Assembly: GCA_024516155.1 (NCBI GenBank)
Contig: JAJJXM010000030.1
Span: 62,001-126,000, forward strand
Direction of reading: 5' to 3'
From: Pyronema omphalodes
Taxonomy: Eukaryota > Ascomycota > Pezizomycetes > Pezizales > Pyronemataceae
DNA: 64,000 nt
Under the pieces are notes generated by a model. That model saw only the letters and a program-made list of their open reading frames with translations. It was not told the origin of the DNA and did no database searches. Every line of letters starts with the position of its first letter. Position 1 is the first letter of the stretch. Below, piece after piece: positions 1 to 12,201 of this stretch. Position numbers and translations under genes: made by a program.

Positions 1-56
1 CAACTTGACCCAATGATGTTTTCAGAGCAGAAATATTGAATGAAAGATTAAAAGCA

Positions 57-768
57 CTACACCCGAAGTTTACGCTTCGGTATATCGGCCTTATGAACCC
101 GTCTACGGTGATCAAGCAGATTATCCCGTCGTGTAAACCCACCCCGTCTTCTACAGTCCTTCTCTGGGCAATGGTATAAAACCGGCCGCTCAGCATCCGG
201 CATGCAATGCCGATGGATCGATCCTTCATGGCGATCTCTATCAGCTTTCTTCTGGAATGTCTTCGAGCAGTAATGGCAATCAAAGAGCCTTTCTGACTTG
301 GATGAAGACGCCGAAGTACCACTGCACAATCTCGTTAGATAACCGTTGACAATCTTAATTGATGAATATGAAGACATACCCTGGGTTAACTGGCAAAATA
401 TGCTCGTCTCCGTATAAAAATGTCGGAGAAGAAGTGGAACTGCGTGGGTATTCTATCCACGGTTCTTTATGATAAGACATGTCAAACGGTTCATACCGGC
501 TGTCATGAATGATTGGCGACAATCTGGGCAGATAGTCGTCTCGAAAATATTCAATCGATGGTTCCATGAATACTTGATGTGAATCCCATTTCCTATAAAC
601 AATTTCCTCAGTCAAACCGATGGGATATAAGGTGATGCATTTTTCAGTCTCATACCGTGGATTATGATATTGGATTCCATCACATGCACGAAGTGATCCA
701 TTCCAGCCGGGATCACTCCCGTAGAATTCGGAGTGTTGTTTGGAAGGAAAACCATTTACCGTAGCCAT
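57..768 (-). CDS. C2H2 zinc-finger protein (2 exons)
   Basis: Probable DNA- or RNA-binding protein with two C2H2 zinc fingers. Exons are 768..380 and 321..57; the 58-bp intron has a GTATGT donor, a CTAAC branch site and a GCAG acceptor. The spliced protein is 217 aa and the frame is kept exactly across the junction. The N-terminal 130 residues are low in recognisable motifs (Tyr/Pro-rich). The C-terminal third carries a finger of C-x2-C-x12-H-x4-H type (FDCHYCSKTF...) and a second, longer finger (YHCPEKDC...HRRRVH), followed by a basic tail. This paired arrangement is common in fungal C2H2 proteins, often near ankyrin or NACHT proteins, but here the gene stands alone. The target is unknown. 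The start is the only ATG giving a long first exon; an upstream exon cannot be excluded. Confidence 0.75.
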
Positions 769-3062
769 CTGATATTGTACTGAAGCGAACTGATACCTCT
801 GAAGATTGTTGGAGTTTGGCTCGAGTTCAATGAGCAGTGGTTGTCAAGATTGGGGTCTAATATAATCCAGTAAGCTGTTTTAGATTCAATATTGTGACTG
901 CTGAACATAAACGTCCTGGAGGATCATAGCAGGCTCCATGCACAACTGTGCTTCATAAGGTTGACTTCTGATGACACCCAATGCAAGGAATACAATCATC
1001 AGGAATGTGATCTGTTTTCTGATTTGGCGAATCGCAGTACTACCTTGAAGCACAAAGAGTGTGTCAAAATCATTATTGCCCAATATCAGTATGTGCTTGC
1101 GTAATTCGTCATTGGTACGTACATATGGTGGGCATGTTTAGGCAGCAGCGCACGAAAGGCTGTGGCATGAGCCTCATATACAGTGGTGTAACCACTCTGT
1201 AGTTACCTAAGTCTTCAACACAGCCGCTGCATAGCGCACTGGGCGCCCCAGATGCATCGAAAGATTCGCACTGCAGATAACCTCAGGTAAAGGCAGCTGC
1301 ACACTAGTCAGGCTATATATATGTACCCTCTCGTCCATCAATACGATGTGTGAAATGTTGCTGCAGAGAAAACATTATATCACAGCCACCATCTACCCCT
1401 CCTGATCCTCGAGCACCTTCCTCTGCCCCTCCCCTGCCTCCTTCTCCTCTACGACATGCGCAGATTATCTTTCTCTAGAATTAAACAGCTCATTAAACAA
1501 TTCGTGCAGAAAACTCTAACTCGTGTCCATACATAGATATTTCCAAAAAATGCCTTGAGAATCTTCTAGATATCGATGCATCTCAGCTTAGCTTGCCGCA
1601 GCTGTTCCCCCTCCCCCTCTACCAGAACCATGGCTCCATTGCTGCTCGCTACAGCCTGATTCATCATTGATCGTCTACCCCACATTTCGCCTTCTTCATC
1701 GTGGGGCACATGCCGCAGCCAGGCCCCAGTCACAGTGGCGCTCGTCGGTTATGTTCCGGGTAGATAGTGCGACTAACCCTAGGAATTACGAAATACCGCG
1801 GCTTGCTTCGAAGCAGGTCTTCGTTCGACGTAATTGCTGAATTCTTTTTATCGGGACTCTATTTTTTTTCAAAACTATTTTTTATCAGAATGCTTCATTC
1901 TTCTTGATTTTTAGTTTCTATAAATTTTGTATTTCTTTGTTTTTGCTGTTTGTTTTCAGAATCCTGTATTCCTCTTTATATCTTGCTTATTGAAATTCTT
2001 TTCTCGAATCTCAACTCGACTCAGAAAAGACTAACCGGATGCCAAAACTGCACCTTCCAAAGTACCATTTCTTCGGAGTTTATGAAAAAGCTGTTAAAGA
2101 CTAGGATCGGAGTTAACTATACTCCAACCACAAATGAATATACATATGTACATCGACCATCTCTCCGAACATCACCAAAATCACAAACCCCACACCAATT
2201 AATAAAACTCCGAGTCCATCTCAATGCGGGGTAAGTCGATAGAGTTTCGATATCTAACCGTAGCGTTGGTGCACATGAACTTGTTTGCTTTTGCAGGATA
2301 TGGACAACTCCACGGTTGTGGTGCAAAGACGCAAGTTATGGTAACGCAAAGATCCGTTCCGATTGGAAAGGAACTGGTGACATGTGTCTGTCGAGGGAAT
2401 CCCAATGAAAATTCTTGCAAAATACATCCTCTTTTTTACAACTGGTTTTTAAAAAAATCACTTGTCGAGGGTATAGATATACATTCTATGTTGTATAAAT
2501 CCCCTGACTTCGGAGTTCCCAGCGATTTTCAGTGCAAACTTTTTTCGTTGTCGCGCGGCCCGTCTCGGTGTTACAACAGGCGAGTTGACTCTTATAAATC
2601 GATCGACCATCGCAACGCATCGGTCATCCGCGCCTCTCTGTCTGTCTCCGCAACCGATAACAAAAAATGCCACCGGCTGAATATGTAAACATCACCATTC
2701 GCAGGAAAAATGCCGAGGTCAACGAACGAACGAACGGCAACGGCAAACTGTTCTTTTCTTTTACAAGCGAGGAGCACACAAAAAGTGTACATCCAGGCAA
2801 GGCACTCTAACTATAAAAACGAAATACAATTATGATTATCACATCACATCACCGGGAGTTTTTATCTCCGCGCTAGACTGTGCGTTACAAAACTTACGGC
2901 GACGGGCTCGGGTGGGCTAAAAGTATAATAGTCAAGATACATCCGCTAAAACTTCCAAGCTCTCGAGTCGCTTTAAGCTTTCCTTATCCTGAGCTTCGAC
3001 AATTACTTCAGTTTCCAATATTCACAATTCGACTCAGCACCTGATAGATATCCATATCCAAA
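769..3062. other. intergenic, no supported gene
   Basis: About 2.3 kb without a convincing gene. Open frames at 886..1083 (-), 1950..2234 (+) and 2224..2688 (+) lack motifs and convincing splice sites. The 2.3-3.06 kb part probably holds the promoter and 5' leader of the ligase gene downstream. A short run of GAAC repeats lies near 2724. Confidence 0.5.
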
Positions 3063-4989
3063 ATGGCCACAGCCTTAGAACTAGCTTCCGCTCCACCCAA
3101 CTTCATCGTTCGGTCACGATGGACCTGTCAAATCCCCGAGACTGATCTATGTTCCTACATCTTCGGATCCGCCTCTGCCCCGCTTCCTACAAACCCCATA
3201 TACCTCGCCGCCCACAAACCCGAAACTCATAACCTGTCTATGCACTCCTACCGGCGCATGGTAAAGAAACTCGCCCGAGGACTACAAGATGCCGGATTAC
3301 AGCCTAAGCAACGAGTTCAAGTATACTCTGGGAATAATGTTTTCTATCCCTCTCTTTACCTGGGAATCATTGCAGCTGGGGGAATTTTCACTGGAGCAAA
3401 TCCCACATTTACGGTCCGGGAGCTGGCGTTTCAGCTGAAAGATTCCGGAGCAAGCATGTTAATCACCAGTAGTGATTCCCTCAAGACCGGTATTGACGCG
3501 GCAGATTTAGTAGGGATGGAAAGAAGCAAAATCTTTGTTTTCGACGATAGCTTGATATTAGGGGATATTGAGCATGGAACAGGAATCGATAAATGGCTGC
3601 CGACGGATATAGCGGAGAGAAGACATTACGGAGTACGACACTGGAGTGAATTGGTTAGTCCAAGAGAGGATTTTGAATGGAAGGTTTTCAGAACTCTGGA
3701 GGAATCGAATCAGACGGCGACTATTAATTATTCTTCTGGGTATGTTTCCTTGTTGCTTGAACCAAAGTGGGAAGAAACGACTGATTGGTATTGTTTAGTA
3801 CAACCGGAGTCCCCAAAGGCGTTGAGTTATCACATAGAAACTTCATCGCCAATTCTGCACAAGTTGTCCACACCCTCTCTCTTTCCCCGGAGCTAAGAGC
3901 TCTCGAAAATAGACAGTTGGGAATGCTCCCAATGTACCATGCCTACGGACAAACCTTCTATGTCATGTTAACACCGGTTATGAACATCAAGCTATTCATG
4001 ATTCCTAAATTCAACTTCATCGACTTTTTGGGATACATTGAAAAATACAAAATCACTTCAGTGGGAGGTGTTCCTCCGATCATCTTGGCATTTGCAAAAT
4101 CTCCGGCGGTTAGTAAATACGACTTATCGAGCTTGAGAGGAATGTCGAGTGGCGCTGCTCCGTTGAGTAAGGAGGTTATGAGGGAGGTTACGGCGAGGTT
4201 TAAGAAGGAACATGGCATGGAGATGAAGATTAGACAGGGTTGGGGAATGACTGAGTAAGTGAATTCAATTGCTATCAAGAAATGGTTAGCAGGCTAATAC
4301 GGATATGCAGAACTACTTGTTCAGTAATGGGACATCACCCCGAGGACACCGCCGATGACGGAGGCTCAGTTGGAGAACTAAACGCAAACTGTGAAGCAAA
4401 AATCGTCGATACGGAAGACAACAGCATTGATCTTCCAGCGAACAAACCTGGTGAGCTCTGGGTCAGAGCACCGAATGTTTGTAAGGGATATTACAACAAC
4501 CCCAAGGCGACGGCGGAGACTTTGACACCGGATGGATGGTTAAAGACGGGAGATATTGCTTACTACAGCCCTACTGGAAAATTCTATATTGTGGACCGAA
4601 AGAAGGAGTTGATCAAGGTGAAGGGAAATCAGGTAGCGCCGGCAGAGTTGGAGAGTGTGTTATTGGACAACCCTAACATTGCCGATGCGGCGGTTATTGG
4701 TGTTCCTCAGTATGTATTCCCTCGGAATATTTGGAGAGTTGGGGGCTGATCATAATGTAGTGAGGGAGATGAACAACCGAGGGCGTATGTTGTACCCCAG
4801 GTCGGAGTGAAGTTAACGGCGGAGGAGGTGTTTAAGTGGGTGCAGGAGAGATGCACAAGATACAAATGGTTGACGGGTGGTGTTGTCTTCATGACCGAAA
4901 TCCCGAAGAATCCTTCTGGAAAGATTCTGAGAAAAGCGTTGAGGGAGATTGTTGCGGCAGAGTTGAAGAAGCAGCGAGCGAAGCTATAG
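3063..4989 (+). CDS. 4-coumarate-CoA ligase-like acyl-CoA synthetase, peroxisomal
   Basis: Adenylate-forming ligase (ANL superfamily) that would activate a carboxylic acid with ATP and join it to CoA. Exons are 3063..3739, 3799..4254, 4311..4709 and 4761..4989, giving 586 aa; introns of 59, 56 and 51 bp keep frame. Motifs in order: the ATP-binding loop YSSGTTGVPKG, spliced across intron 1; MLPMYHAYGQTF; GWGMTETTC; KTGDIAYY; DRKKELIKVKG; and the catalytic-lysine region PKNPSGKILRK. The last three residues are AKL, a type 1 peroxisomal targeting signal, so the enzyme probably works in peroxisomes. Plausible substrates are aryl-propenoic or medium/long-chain fatty acids; the sequence does not decide. 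Length is normal for fungal 4CL-like enzymes (550-600 aa). Confidence 0.93.
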
Positions 4990-5959
4990 GTGAAATTTTA
5001 CGGCGAGCTGTTATTCCTGAAGTGGAGAAAGGATTTATTATGGTTTTTTATTTTGGGGGACATTTGTCTGTACATACCATTTTTTCATGATGCACTGGTT
5101 TTGCCTCAAATTGGTTGTCCCCAGAGAGTATAATTCCAAAAGATTTCAGCAACTCCTGTATACCAGCTGCAAATTCAATGGAAAATATCCTAAATACAAT
5201 AACCAAATATCCGTGGCTTTCATCGTAAAGTATACAATCTCTAATCCCATAAAACACCCCCTACCTCGGCAAAACACCCCATACTATAAGCGTCGTCGCG
5301 GATATCGTTTCGGATTGACAAGCGCCGGCCCACTGTTCTCAGGGTCCAAATAGCCGATGGTTGACGTTCGGCCCCAATTTCGGTACGTACAAAGACAAGC
5401 ATTACGTTTTATACCGCTCCACCAGCCCTAACTACACCGCACGACATATTAGATGTCAGGGTCTTTCGGAAATACTAAGCCTCGGAATCTAATATTTCCT
5501 TCGGAGTGCATAATATATTTGGAGTAAATGTGGGGAAGTAAAAGTCTATGCGTATCTGCAATGTCTATTTTTGTTGCTCTTGATTGGGATACATAGAGGA
5601 TTCAGATAAACGAAACGGAGACGAATCCTTCAGCCGAGATGGTCACTTGATACCCCAGGTGCAATTAATCTGGCAAGAATATGCAAATGCCGCGAGTAAA
5701 TGAGCTTAGAATCAGTGAATCACTGTGGGGTATGCAAAACACCAACGATTATCTCATCAGTCCTCAGGTAGCGATGAAACCCAGTACCGCGGTGAATTCA
5801 AGACAACATCTCCTCAAGCCCAAGATATATAAAATCTTCCAAATTCCGGCCTATCTCCTATTCTCATTCAGCAAGCTATCCAGTCTCCGAGTGCAAGTCA
5901 TTCTTTCTTCCCCACTTCCATTCTTTTCAACCAGCTTTGACAGCTTATTTTCATTCACC
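4990..5959. other. intergenic between ligase and cutinase
   Basis: About 970 bp without a gene. The distal part holds the cutinase promoter, with a TATA-like element at 5826..5834 followed by a pyrimidine-rich leader up to the start codon. Confidence 0.5.
5826..5834 (+). promoter_or_regulatory. TATA-like box of cutinase gene
   Basis: TATATAAAA lies about 125 bp upstream of the cutinase ATG. The stretch between the two is CT-rich (CTTCC, TTTCTTCCCC), as in strongly expressed fungal promoters. This is inferred from position and sequence only. Confidence 0.45.
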
Positions 5960-6724
5960 ATGCAATTCACCACCAGCATCCTCTGTACCATCATCGCCAC
6001 CGCATCACTCGTCCATACCTTTCCTCTCGTATCACCACTTCCTCTCGAAAAACGTGCCAATGCCTGTGCCTCAGTCGAACTTGTCTTCGCCCGCGGAACC
6101 GGCGATCCAGGAATCGTCGGACCGCCTCTCTACACCGCACTCAAGAAACTCGTCCCCGATGCAGTTTTCTACAACATCGATTACCGTGCGGGAGTCGATT
6201 TCTTGACTTCCGCTGCTTCTGGTACTGCCGCCATGCAGAAATATGTCGAGGCTCGTAACCAGGCTTGTCCTAAGATGAAATTCGCCTTGGGTGGTTACTC
6301 TCAGGGTGTGTACCCCTCGACATTTTGATTCAAAATTTCTCAATACTAATTGAATAAACCAGGAGTCATGGTGGTCCACGGCCTCAAACTCAGTGATGCA
6401 GCAAAAAATAACGTCGCTGCCATAGCCGCGTTTGGAGATCCATACACCCTCATGGGAGCCGCAGCTACATGGCCTATCAATAACCCAGCTTCGAATGTTT
6501 ATAGAGTCTGCAATACTGGTGATCCAGTTTGTGGTGGTGGGGTTAATGTTATGGCTCATTTGACATATGGAGCGAATCTGGGACCGGCGGCACAGTTTAT
6601 TGCGCAGAGAGTTTCTGGGGCTGCGACGACTTCAGCGGTTGCTGGTGCGGCTGTTACTGATGCTGCGACTCCGGGTGTGGGTGGTTTGCTTGGGGGGTTG
6701 AATTCTTTGTTTGGTGGTCAGTAG
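5960..6724 (+). CDS. cutinase (secreted serine esterase, CE5)
   Basis: Secreted cutinase-family esterase that hydrolyses cutin or related polyesters of plant cuticle. Exons are 5960..6305 and 6363..6724, giving 235 aa; the 57-bp intron has a GTGTGT donor and a CTAAT branch, and it splits the catalytic motif codon. A signal peptide covers about residues 1-20 and a dibasic Lys-Arg at 31-32 suggests Kex2 processing. The family signature GGYSQG places the nucleophile at Ser114. DPVCGGG and MAHLTY supply the expected Asp (about 169) and His (about 181). The paired cysteines in NACASVELVF and RNQACP fit the family's disulphides. The C-terminal tail is Gly/Ala-rich. An in-frame ATG at 5681 exists, but a start there would bury the signal peptide and the TATA element inside the protein. 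Confidence 0.93.
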
Positions 6725-8727
6725 GGCTGGTGTTTAACGACCTCGGATGGATTCAGAGGCGGGGATTTTGAGATTTTTGTGGTAGTTATGGGACCAATAT
6801 TTCATGATAAAGGCCGAAGTCTGTTTTTCTAAGTACTTGGTGAAGACTGGATCTTGATGGACTGCATGTACTTCACATTGATAGAAGGAAACCACTGTCA
6901 TCAAATGTGCTGACGTAGACACCTTATGTTTTGACGGAAGTGTCAATGAGAGCGTGTTATCAAGCATAGTCAGCCGTGTTCACATTCGACATTAGTACTG
7001 CTTGTGTTAGAATTTTGTTGACCTCATGATTCTGCTCGGAAATAGAATGGGTTAATGTAATCCCGTCCAAGATACCTCTAGAGTCGGCATCAATACCGAG
7101 AACTTCATCACCTACAAGTAGGCATTGGAAACCGCGAGCTCTAACTCTGTATGTATTTCATCATCCTCCGCATTGATATTCAACCGCTTTCTGAACTTCA
7201 TTACAGTTGTAAACACTCTCGTAATCCCATTCGCAAGCTTTCAATTTGTCCTTGGGGTTCTTCTTCATGATATCTACGTCCATATCCATATTCATTAGTC
7301 TGACTCCAAGCGGCACGAACTGATGGCGTGAACCGTCCCTTATCAGCGGTGTTCGCAACGAAATTAAGGCTTCGCTAAATGCCACGTGTACGCCACACGA
7401 ATCATGAATGATGACGTCGGTGCATTAAAGGTCCATATGGTGGTCCACCATACATATGTACAATCAGTAGTAAAGCATCTCACGTGCCTTGGAGGTCCGA
7501 GATATGTGAATGAAACATGTCATCTGAGAATCCTGAATAGTAATCAAAACACAGCGCAGTGATCTTTATCATTCGATTGTCATATCTCGAGTTTTGTCCC
7601 TCGAAATCTGTGGAAATTGAAACCTCGGGTCCTCACATTCCCGAGAAGAGAGACCTCCTGTGTTTCAAACCCTTCAACTATGGATAAAAATAACCCAGTC
7701 TACTCTTTCTCTTAGGGTTCGGATCAGGTCGGTACCAATCGTCAGCTTATACCAATCATGATGCATCTATCTGATGAGCGATTTGCATTCGGTATGCACA
7801 TATGGGATTTAGTGACGGCTGATATATGACTTGGTTATCCGGAAATCGGCCTAACGGTGTACCTGCGTGAGATGAGATGAAGCTGATGGCGCAAAAGTGG
7901 CGAAGCTAGAATTCGATAGCTGCGGCATGTTCCTGCGCAAGCGTATCTCAACTCGAAATCGGATGTCGCTAAAATAAAAACCCAAGACTTTGATCTAACT
8001 TATCATCACCGACTCTCAAAATGGTCTAGAGTTGATCATACGGCTTTGCGCGCGAAAGAGCGCGGAATCCCGAAGTTTCTACGCACGTGGGCTTTTTCAC
8101 ATTTTCTTCAATAGCCATCCATTTTACAGTTAAATCAGAGCATCCCGAATATCGGGAAATGAGCTTGGAAAAGGTCGTTGATATCCCATGAGTGGGTACG
8201 GTATATCGTTCGGAATGAAATTCGAACTTTCCATGCGCACTATTGCTGATCCCCACGCGACGGATTTTCCACTGATGTCGATGAATCTGGATTTTTTTGA
8301 ACTCTAGAACAACAGATCCACGTGGATTCGCCATCTTCTGACAGCTCTTTTACAGGGGAAGCTATCACACTAAATTCTGTTTTGGTGTTTAGTGCTCTTT
8401 CTCATGAACAGCCGGTGTCCGGCCAAACCCCCACTTCAAGCCACCCGGTGCTCGCCCCGCCGCACCCTCGTGGCCACGATACCTTGGCCGGCAGATGCAT
8501 ATGTAGTAACCTCCTTGAAATTTAAGAAAAATTTCGAGGCTTCTACATATAGTTCATCTCTCGCTCTTTGGATTCTTCTTCATCAGTCCATTGGTGTAAC
8601 TTTTCAACACCGACACCGGTCGTCGCTCTTTTCTTCGGATTCGTCCATACATTCATTCATTCTCGGCACAGTCCATTGATTCGGATTTTTTTTTTTTTTC
8701 AACATTTTATTCTAAAATATTACCACC
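6725..8727. other. intergenic between cutinase and tyrosinase
   Basis: Two kilobases without a supported gene. Minus-strand open frames at 7161..7385 and 8026..8334 have no recognisable motif. A perfect 17-bp palindrome made of the same ends as the inverted-repeat element found elsewhere lies at 7436..7452. The last 200 bp are CT-rich with a T14 run (about 8686), typical of a fungal promoter/leader. Confidence 0.5.
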
Positions 8728-9966
8728 ATGATGATGAACTTTGTCAAATTGGCCGTTTTGGCCATGGTTGGAACCACATTGGCTTCCCCCATTGCCATGT
8801 CGGGCAACTCCTTGGAGGCCAGAGAGTATGTTCCAGATAACCGTTATCTCATTTGCAGTCAGTTCTAATGGTCATTTTAGCGACTACTGCAAGGACCCCA
8901 TTGTCCGTAAGGAGTGGAGAACTCTCAGCAAGAAACAGAAGAAGAAGTACATCGAGGCTGTTCACTGTTTACACAAGAAGCCCGCAAAGGCCAAGTCTGT
9001 CGCAGCTGGAGCTGTGACCAGATTTGATGACTTTCAGGGAATTCACTCTAAGCAGACCCCCTCAATCCACTGGGTTGGACACTTTGCTCACTGGCACCGT
9101 TTGATGGTTGCCGAGTACGAGGAGGTGATTCACACCGGTCTCTAAATACACTTGACGGTATCCTAACTTCATCTAGGCTCTTCGCGATGAGTGCGACTAC
9201 GATGGAGCTCAGCCCTACTGGGACTGGCTCCTTGACGTCGAATCCGGAAAGAACATGACCGAGTGGGAGATTTTCGACCCAGTCACCGGATTCGGAGGAG
9301 ACGGACCTTTCATCGAGATCAAGCCCGAGCAGAACCCTCTCGGAATTGAGTACCGCACTGGAGGCGGTTGCGTTAAGGATGGTCCTTTCACCGAGGACAA
9401 GTTCAAGCTTAACCTTGGACCTACCAGCGACAGCAGCATCACCAACCCTCACTGCTTGACCCGTGATTTCGCTCCCGAAATCGCTCGTACCAACTTGGTC
9501 CGTAATGTTTGGGATGAGGTTTTGGCTCAGCCTGACTACGGTTCTTTCGCTCGCCGTTTGGAGGGAATTCCCTCTTGGGACATGAAGAACGTTCACGGAG
9601 GTGGACACTTTGGAGTTGGAGGTGTTTTGGGAACTATTGGTGATGGTAAGCTTTCTTGCAATTCGTGGTCTTGAGTAATGGCTGATTCACATTCTTATAG
9701 CTTTCAACTCCCCCGGTGACCCATTGTTCTACCTCCACCACGGAAACCTCGACCGTCTCTACTACCTCTGGCAGAAGAAGGACCCTGCCAAGCGTCTCCG
9801 TGATGTCTCTGGACCTATTGTTCCCTTCGACTACCTCAATGAGCAGGCTGGAAACGTCACCTTGGACTTTGAGATCAACATGGCTCCCCTCACCGGAAAC
9901 ATCAAGCTCAAGGACTTGATGTCCACCCGTGGAACCAGGCTCTGCTACAAGTACGACGACAACTAA
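8728..9966 (+). CDS. secreted tyrosinase (type-3 copper enzyme)
   Basis: Short secreted tyrosinase that would oxidise phenols or diphenols to quinones (melanin chemistry, cross-linking, or modification of small molecules). Exons are 8728..8825, 8881..9124, 9177..9645 and 9701..9966, giving 358 aa. The second donor (GTGATT) is weak, but the frame and the family alignment require it. A signal peptide covers about residues 1-19. The mature N-terminus has DYCKDPIVRKEWRTLS, typical of the family. The CuA region includes HWVGHFAHWHR (about 96-106); CuB includes NVHGGGHF and FYLHHGNLDRLYYLW. There is no C-terminal cap domain of the mushroom type, as expected for 350-400-aa ascomycete tyrosinases, some of which sit in RiPP-type clusters. 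No such cluster partner is visible here. Confidence 0.93.
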
Positions 9967-11661
9967 GTGGAGAGGCGGTGGATGTGTAGGGAGTGTAAAT
10001 AATAGTACCGAATAATTCTATAGTGTTCTGTAATTTCTAAGTCATGAAAAAAGTTATGAGTTATCCATCAAATATTTTCCGTTCCATATTCGTACTCTGT
10101 GAGAATCGAGCGTATAAACGATTTTAGATATGTGTGAGACAGTCTTCATCAAGCAGCCGTTTATGTCATGATAGCTCTAAATTCATACCATTGGATCTCC
10201 ATTTGACAACAGATCTCTGTCCAAAAGGAATACTGTACATAGTGTTCGAGAGTAAATTCAATGAAGAGCTTCCGTAGGCTCATCACAAAACCTACCAATT
10301 CATCACCCGAAGCTCAACGACAAAATATTTGTAAAATCAACTACCCCACAATCGGACCGAATTTTGGCCCACCAGCTATGAAGCGAGTCGAAAAATCCCA
10401 TCACTGCTAAGGAAAAAAGTACGTCGTCCCCCACCATGAATATCAGGCTATGCCAATGGATGTACAGCCTTCACAGTGGCACAATGCAGATACATAGCGT
10501 ATCTTATCGACGCTATTCACAAAAGCTTCAAGTCTAAGCCCCACGGCTTCACCATCCCAATGCTGCACAAGCACAGCTCATCTTAGTTCAGCATCTGCAT
10601 TGTACCTGCAGACTCGGGGAAGCGAAGTTCTTGGCTTGTAAATAATTTTATGAAGCTCATACAAATTTGGTGATAGTTCAGGGTAGGTGCATCAGCCACA
10701 AGCCATATTTTGCTTGTACTGTACACATAAACCCTAATAACGGTTACCGGTTACCCGATACTTAGGTTTTCATCGGATGAAAGCGAACTTTGTAACTGGC
10801 TGGCCACTGCAGAAATGTAGAACATAAGCCGACCTGCATAACAACGAAATTGCCACAGAAACACGTGCATGTATATACACCTGTGGTTAACGGACTTTCA
10901 CACATACCACTTTCTGTATCCGGCATCATCGTCTTTTGTGAGGAATTCCATGATGAGTATTCATTATTCTGTGAATTCGTCCTCTCACCGCCTGAAGAAG
11001 CCATCCGGGTCTGAATCCAGAGTCCCAGATTTGGAGTTAGTTAGTGCCTACCAAGACTGCTAACAATTCCAAGGCTACTAGTGCGCTAAAGATCAGAAAC
11101 CAGGGCACCGGAGTGGATACCCGCCGACGGCGAAGAAGTTTCGCCCATGAACACGGCAGAGAAAGTGGAGAAGTCGAAATTCTGGACTTGGTGATAACAG
11201 AAGGCAAACGCCACAGTGTTCTTCGTAGAGGTGAATACACCTATGGACTTCATCACTCAGAGTCTCAAAATCACCTCCATGAAGAACTTCCATGAAGATA
11301 TCAACATCATCATCTTGGCGTCCTGCAGAATTTCCCGGCAGTAGCTCCGACAAACCCTAACGTCCAGGAAATTACACAGTGATGGACCCGCTACTTTATC
11401 ACGGGTCTGAGGAGCACAATCATTGCCCACGATGCCCAATCCGACTCTGTGGTACAATCTCATCGCCACCAAAGTCTCTGAACTCCCACAAAGTGAGAAC
11501 GTGGGCAAAATACACCGAAAGACACCGAAGAATCGGAAAGACGGTATAAACTAGTCATCACCATTCACGGCATAGTGATTCGTTAGAGTAATGCTTAGTG
11601 CAATTGGGGTAGAATTCCTACACTGCCAAACCCGCCAAACACCGCCAAAACCCAGAAGATG

Positions 11662-12201
11662 TATGGTGGATGACACCATAAACCGACCGGTGGGGCAAAA
11701 ATGGGACAACTTTTGGTCGCCATGACAGGGATGCGACAGGGATAAAACCGGTACCGAGTGACACTCGGTGATTCAGATTTTTCTTATACCACGGTAACCA
11801 CGGTAACCACGGTAACCAGGCCGCTATGTACCCCTGCTTGAATTGATGACATAATAATTCTTAGCGCGGAATGACCATGCCCCGAGCTATCCGTAAGCTT
11901 AGTCATTGCATGTAACCAATCAAATGCGATTTCATGCTGCATCTTGGCACATCTTGGCGTGCCAAGCACTGGGACAACTTTTTCCCGCCCATACAAAATA
12001 CAGGGGTTTTTAACCCACTTCAGCTCATTCATCTCTGCCGCAAATTAATTTTTGGCGCCGGTGAGTTATTCTTCACGAGCGTCATTTTCATCCTCCGGCG
12101 ATTAAATTCCCATTTGCGTTGTTGTGGTGGTGTTGAAGCTCGCTGAAGTTTGATGTAAATTTTCGTTCGTGCGCGGTGCATTTATCGTGTCATCCACCAT
12201 A
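11662..12201. mobile_element. MITE-like inverted-repeat element, copy A
   Basis: A 540-bp stretch starting TATGGTGGATGACAC and ending with the exact reverse complement (GTGTCATCCACCATA). TA at both edges fits a TA target-site duplication of Tc1/mariner-pogo type. Internal blocks match copy B at 30853..31433 in the opposite orientation, including a GAGTGACACTCGGTGATTCAG-like block near 11756, a TTAGTCATTGCATGT block, a CATCTTGG direct repeat and a block around ACAAAATACAGGGG. No transposase is encoded, so it would be a non-autonomous copy. The two copies are strongly diverged, so it is an old insertion. Confidence 0.7.
11788..11818. repeat. 9-bp tandem repeat ACCACGGTA
   Basis: Three full copies and a partial copy of ACCACGGTA in tandem inside inverted-repeat element copy A. 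Copy B lacks the expansion at the matching place (it has a single ACCACCGTG-like unit), so the repeat arose after the copies separated. Confidence 0.8.

Noticed and set aside
886..1083. 65-codon minus-strand frame with one hydrophobic stretch
   Set aside because: Too short, no supporting exon joins it to the zinc-finger gene, and the hydrophobic segment alone is not evidence of a gene.
1950..2688. Overlapping open frames upstream of the ligase gene
   Set aside because: They overlap each other on both strands, have no motif and no good splice sites; most likely promoter and leader of the ligase gene.
7161..7385. 74-codon minus-strand frame (MAFSEALISLRTPL...)
   Set aside because: No family resemblance and no splice partner; kept out as unsupported although its composition is not absurd.
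8026..8334. 102-codon minus-strand frame before tyrosinase
   Set aside because: No motif, lies in the probable tyrosinase promoter region.
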